Program-made: the position numbers and the translations under genes | Source of the DNA: Allium sativum | Lineage: Eukaryota > Streptophyta > Magnoliopsida > Asparagales > Amaryllidaceae | Assembly (NCBI GenBank): GCA_030737875.1 | Contig: CM060915.1 | Coordinates: forward strand, 629,054,786 to 629,118,785 | DNA length: 64,000 nucleotides | Direction: 5' to 3' | Notes under the pieces: model-generated | The model's input: only the letters and a program-made list of their open reading frames with translations | Databases searched by the model: none | What the model was told of the DNA's origin: nothing | Shown: positions 59,624-64,000 of the stretch, one piece after another | How the letters are laid out: the number at the start of each line of letters is the position of its first letter | How positions within the stretch are numbered: position 1 is the stretch's first letter

Positions 59624-61802
59624 TGTGATGACCCCAAACCCCGTACTGACGGTGGCAAGGGTAATCTTTGGATTATAACACATAAACAGATAATAGCAGA
59701 TCAGAATTAAATAAATACACCAGATAATGCACAAATAATACACTGGATAAACGTAATTATCAGAGTTACACAGTATACAGGATCATACTTAGTACAAACA
59801 CGGTTCATCTATACATAAATGTCTACAGCGGAAAACAAACATAATATGTACAATAGGAGCTAAACAGCATAAAAAGAGATAAATGATAGAATCCATCTTC
59901 TGCTCCAGCTATCCAGAAAAAGCCTGCTACAACCTGAATACAAGGCTGCCCGTGTAGAAAAAGGGGAACCCAAGTTTGCAAGTGAAACAAACTACGAGTC
60001 AGTCATGGGACTGGTATGAGAAATCTACTTAACACATTTTATAATATGGACAATCACAGGGCCACGCCACTTTCGTGGAACGGGTTTTCTCCATTGGATC
60101 GCCAGTGCTTTAAAACAAGTCAATCTTTTAAACATCGCAATGCTTTTTATAAAAATGAAGCCATTATAAGACTCAGTTCCCATCACACAATGCAATGCAA
60201 ACCGGAGGATAGAGTTTTACCTTATAATGGCCAAAATATGCTTGATATGAATAAAACAAAAGAATTCTTAATCAGAACCCAATTGTAAAATAGTAAGAGA
60301 ACGATTCCCTAGGTATTAACCCCGAAGGCCGAAACCAACATCAGACCAATACCCAGGAAACCATCTATCTTAGCTCGTTTCCAGTTAGTTTCTAATTTTA
60401 TAAAACAATCATAAATATCAATCATAGACGACATGAGCATCCCATGCCACTATGTCGCCAAATATAGGTTTACAATCAAAACCGCACAGTGTCGTATTTG
60501 GAAATTTGATTTCCGTCATGAACCAAGGCAAAAGATAGTCCTTACTGAATTCAAGACTCTCTAGCCCGAGCCTCAGGATCAAAACGCATCAACCCTTTGG
60601 ATCGTCAGGGCCGGTCCAGCGATGTAGATTATTATGCCTGAACACTATGTTTCCCCGCCCTTTGGTGCGTAAATGAGCCAACGAATGACTCCATCGGTCC
60701 TGGATCGACCGATATATCTGAGGCGCCTCGCAACAGCAACAACTACACAGGTGAAAATGATATATAAATGTCAGCCAGTTTAAGCACTTACACCATTTCT
60801 AACTAGAAAGAAACGCATGTCCTCCCTGAGGTCCTCTTCTGTTTTTGGTTCATACCGGGGTGTGAGGCTCACGAATTCACGTTATACACAAAGCTACGCC
60901 ACACAGATGGTGCTTTGATCATCAACCACAAGACTTTTCTTTTCAACAGAAGCCTTGATCACTGCATCTTAGCATGCCACACAGGCAATTCACCCAATGC
61001 AACTGATGGCTATCAATCACACAGAATGAATTCCAATGTCAGACACACAATCCATTTACAAGTCCGTTCTGGGTCTGAACGAAATCGGAGGCACTATATA
61101 CCTCGCATACCCATCGATCTCCACGTACGTCTGGATGATCACCACTCATTATCCATATTTCGGGATGCCTCCCAATCAGGACATCAGTTATCATCCAACC
61201 GAGGTGAAGATCTCCGATCTTCAACCACCATCTTCATCTTCGACTTCTTATCGTCGATTCAGTTATTCAGAATGGGATAAACCGGGTCTTTCTGATCAAC
61301 TCGCGTATATAATAAACAAGTGCTACACAAACACAACATACGCTTCATTCCAATTCATTCTTCACTAACCGTAAATTAGTAAGAGAACGATTTCCCAAAT
61401 ATTAACCCCGAAGGCCGAAACCAACATCAGATCAAAACCCAGGAAACCATTCGACTTAGCTAACCTTCAATTAGTTTCTAAATTTCACATTCCATATCGT
61501 TTATAATATTTTATAACGATTTATCGCTATTTTTATTTATTTAAAAATAGCCAATTTATTCAAACGACGCTTCAGGCCATAACACGGCCGTGGCACTGTT
61601 TTTCTTCAGATTTGATTTACACATATCTGAAAATCTAACCGATGGATCTTCACAAATTTTACATCATTAGAAAGATCTTTTCAAAACGAATCCAATGGTT
61701 CCAGTTTTGGGAAAATCCGACAGTCGGATCTCCCGGTACACTCATTTGAAGTTTCGATTTCAAAATACGAACTGCAGCGTCGTTATTCGATTTAATTTAA
61801 TT
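59624..61802 (-). repeat. Element D 5' LTR, truncated
   Basis: Matches 49031-51200 of the 3' LTR with visible scattered substitutions, then stops within a TTTAATTTAATT tract. About 2.8 kb of the LTR, the outer end and the TSD are missing. Confidence 0.88.
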
Positions 61803-64000
61803 TCGACAATTGACTTCGAATGGATATTCCGGGAGATCCGACCGCCGGATTCTCCTAAAACCGGAACCGTTGGGTTTGTATCGAAAAGAGCTTTCTAATG
61901 AATATTATAGATTTGAAATCTAACGGTTGGATTTGGAATTATGTCCAAATCAAATTTGGAAAAGGTCATTGTAAGTGCAGTTCGATGGCCGTTTATGGAA
62001 ATCGACTATACGGGCCTTGATAAAATTATTAAAAATAGTAATAATTTGTGTAAGATCATAAGAAATGATTTGGAAAGAATTAGGATGAAAAAAACTCCAT
62101 ATTTGAGAAGATAAAAATAGATTTTTATCGAAATGAACTGGTTTTGAACTAGAATTAAAATCCATTTATTTTTGAAATAAATAAATTGGATTTGAAAGGG
62201 TTTTAAAATTAACCAGAAATTCCAATAATTGAATTGGAATGGATTTGAATCGAAGTTGTCTTTGGAATATTTCGATGTTGGATTTCGTGATTATACAGAT
62301 ATTGTTATGGAAATATGAAAGATATATTTATATCGTTATTTCCAATATGATATTTGTTGGTCGTAGAATTTGATATTGAATATAAGCCGATATATTTTCT
62401 ATTCAGAGCCTTGTATTTTATATCAAATGGGATTGGGGTTTGTTGTGAATGGTGTCTTCATTAACACATTTCTTAGACCCAACGGAGTTAAGAAAATCAG
62501 AAACTAACTGAAGATTAGTTAAGTTGACGGGTTTCCTTGGTATTGATCTGATGTTGGTTTCGGCCTTCGGGGTAATTACTTAGTGGATTGTTCACTTGCT
62601 AATTTACGGTTAAAGGCTGATGGAATAGAATGTGATTTTGGATTTATCGTGAAGCGTGTTTTAAATGACATTGGTTCTTTAACCTAGTTAAAGTCAGGAT
62701 ATGATTTCCCAAGTTAAATAATCATTGATATTGATTTTTGGGAAGATTAAAACCAAGCGGAGTTTTAATGGATCTTTAATTAGATAGAAATGATCGAGAA
62801 TGGAGTATCACCAGTTTTGCTCCAGGCGATAGTTAAATCTTTAATTAGATTTGAACGTGAAATGGTAATTGAATTTACCGATAACACCATGGTGTTAGAT
62901 ATGAAGTATGACCAGTTTTACTTCATGGGATGAATAGGTTGGGATTGGGAAATTAAAACAAATGATTACTTCGGTAAGGTTCGTTAATCTCGACCAGTTT
63001 GGATAAACCATAATTTTGTCTGAATTAATATTCAAAAGAAGATTAAAGAATTTATCTTTGATAAAATTAATGGGAACCTCTCCCAAAGTGTAAGAATATT
63101 TAAATAAAAGAATATTCTGAACTGGAATGAGGCGTATGTTGTCTTTGTGTAACACTTGTTTATTATATACGCGAGTTATTCAGAAAGACCGGGTTTATCC
63201 CATTCTGAATAACTGATTTGACGATGTGTCGAGGATGAAGACGGTGGTCGAAGACCGGAGGTCTTCACGTCGTTTGGACAATTACTGATGATCTTGATTG
63301 GGTTGTACACCTAAGAGGAGGGAATCAGTTGGTGATCGTCCAGACATACTTGGAGATCGATGGATATGCGAGGTACAAGGTGCCTCCGGTTTCGTTCAGA
63401 CCCAGAACGAACTTGTATGGACTGTGTGTCTGACATTGGATTTTATTCTGTGTGATTGATTTCTATTAAATATATATCTGTTTGGCGGTGGAGAATTTGT
63501 TCTCTTGCTTAACGCCCTTCTCTGATACGTACGAGCCCAGAGGTTATATATTAATGGATATCAATCGCATGGAGTGAATTGCCTATGTGGCATGCCTAAG
63601 TGGCAAATGATCAAGGCTTTTGTTGAAAAGCAAAGTCTTGTGGTTGATGATCAAAGCACGGCCTGTGTGGCATAGCTTTGTGTAGCGTTAATTCGCGAGC
63701 CTCACACCCCCGGTTGTGAACCAGAAACGGGAGAGGACATCAGGGGGGCATGTGTTTCTTTCTAGCTAGGGTGGTGTCAATGACCTACTAGCCCTGACAT
63801 TTATATTATTTTCACCTGTGTGGTTGTTGAATTGCGAGGCGCCTCGGATATGTCGGTGACTATGTGGAGCCGATGGAGTGATTTGGCTCATTTACGCCCC
63901 AAAGGGCAGGGAAACGCAGTGTGCAGGCATTTTAATCCACATCGGTGGAGAGGCCCTGACGATCCAAGGGCTTGACTGAGTACTTGTCCTGAGGCTCGGG
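61803..64000 (+). repeat. LTR E, 3' portion (runs off window)
   Basis: Plus-strand A/F-type LTR beginning inside the CCG(C/T)CGGAT module (about 61820-61940). It continues through AACCGTTGGGTTTG, the TTTGAAATCTAACGG block, the conserved U5-side block (about 63380-63450) and the CTCATTTACGCCCCAAAGGG stretch, equivalent to about 35790-37690 of element A. It lacks about 3.6 kb relative to the piece at 48702-49030, presumably lost with the outer end of element D. No gene. Confidence 0.75.

Larger units (their letters stand above)
49031..61802 (-). mobile_element. Element D: Ty3 chromovirus with decayed gag-pol, 5' LTR truncated
   Basis: 3' LTR 49031-54020 (4,990 bp), PPT complement 54021-54033, internal 54021-59623 (5,603 bp), PBS complement 59609-59620, 5' LTR from 59624 cut at about 61802. 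Domain order on the minus strand is gag, protease, RT, RNase H, integrase, chromodomain-like tail. The element carries at least eight in-frame stops or frameshifts but all domains are present. Only the left flank (CCAAG, 49026-49030) of the TSD survives. It is the best representative here of the coding partner of elements A and F. Confidence 0.9.

Overview
The window contains no host gene. It is a nested stack of long-terminal-repeat (LTR) retrotransposons, as found in the repeat-rich part of a flowering-plant genome. The evidence is long LTRs bounded by TG...CA, primer sites complementary to initiator tRNA-Met (TGGTATCAGAGC), purine tracts (PPTs) before the 3' LTRs, target-site duplications (TSDs), chromovirus-type Ty3/gypsy gag-pol, and a SIRE/Maximus-like Ty1/copia gag. 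The species cannot be told from the sequence.

Left block (1-17527): the 3' part of a Ty3 integrase gene (16197-17426, element 2) was hit by a minus-strand copia-type element whose 5' LTR runs 2589-16196 and whose coding remnant lies at 1120-2550. That copia LTR was later split by element 1 (3447-14196), a plus-strand Ty3 element with about 3.35-kb LTRs, a readable gag and a wrecked pol.

Middle block (17528-48701): after element 2's PPT comes a long LTR (F) at 17528-23366, resuming at 47283-47706, followed by a short non-coding internal region (47707-48701). Inserted in it is element C (23367-47277, minus strand, perfect 5-bp TSD), a gag-only element with 3.7-kb LTRs and an intact gag. Inserted in C's 5' LTR is element A (31816-46253): two nearly identical 6.7-kb LTRs around only 1,034 bp of non-coding internal sequence.

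Right block (48702-64000): a second LTR of the A/F superfamily starts at 48702 and is interrupted at 49031 by element D (minus strand; 4,990-bp 3' LTR; 5.6-kb internal region with gag, protease, RT, RNase H and chromodomain-type integrase, broken by several stops and a frameshift). D's 5' LTR is cut off near 61802, where plus-strand A/F-type LTR resumes and runs off the window, leaving a head-to-head inverted junction.

How they work together: D and element 2 represent the coding lineage, while A and F keep only a D-like leader and 3' end. C keeps gag but no pol and is related to element 1. A and C look young, by near-identical LTRs, although neither encodes a full enzyme set, so they were presumably mobilised in trans. 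The most unusual object is element A; the most testable new signals are a paired stem-loop in the leader and a covarying hairpin just before the PPT.
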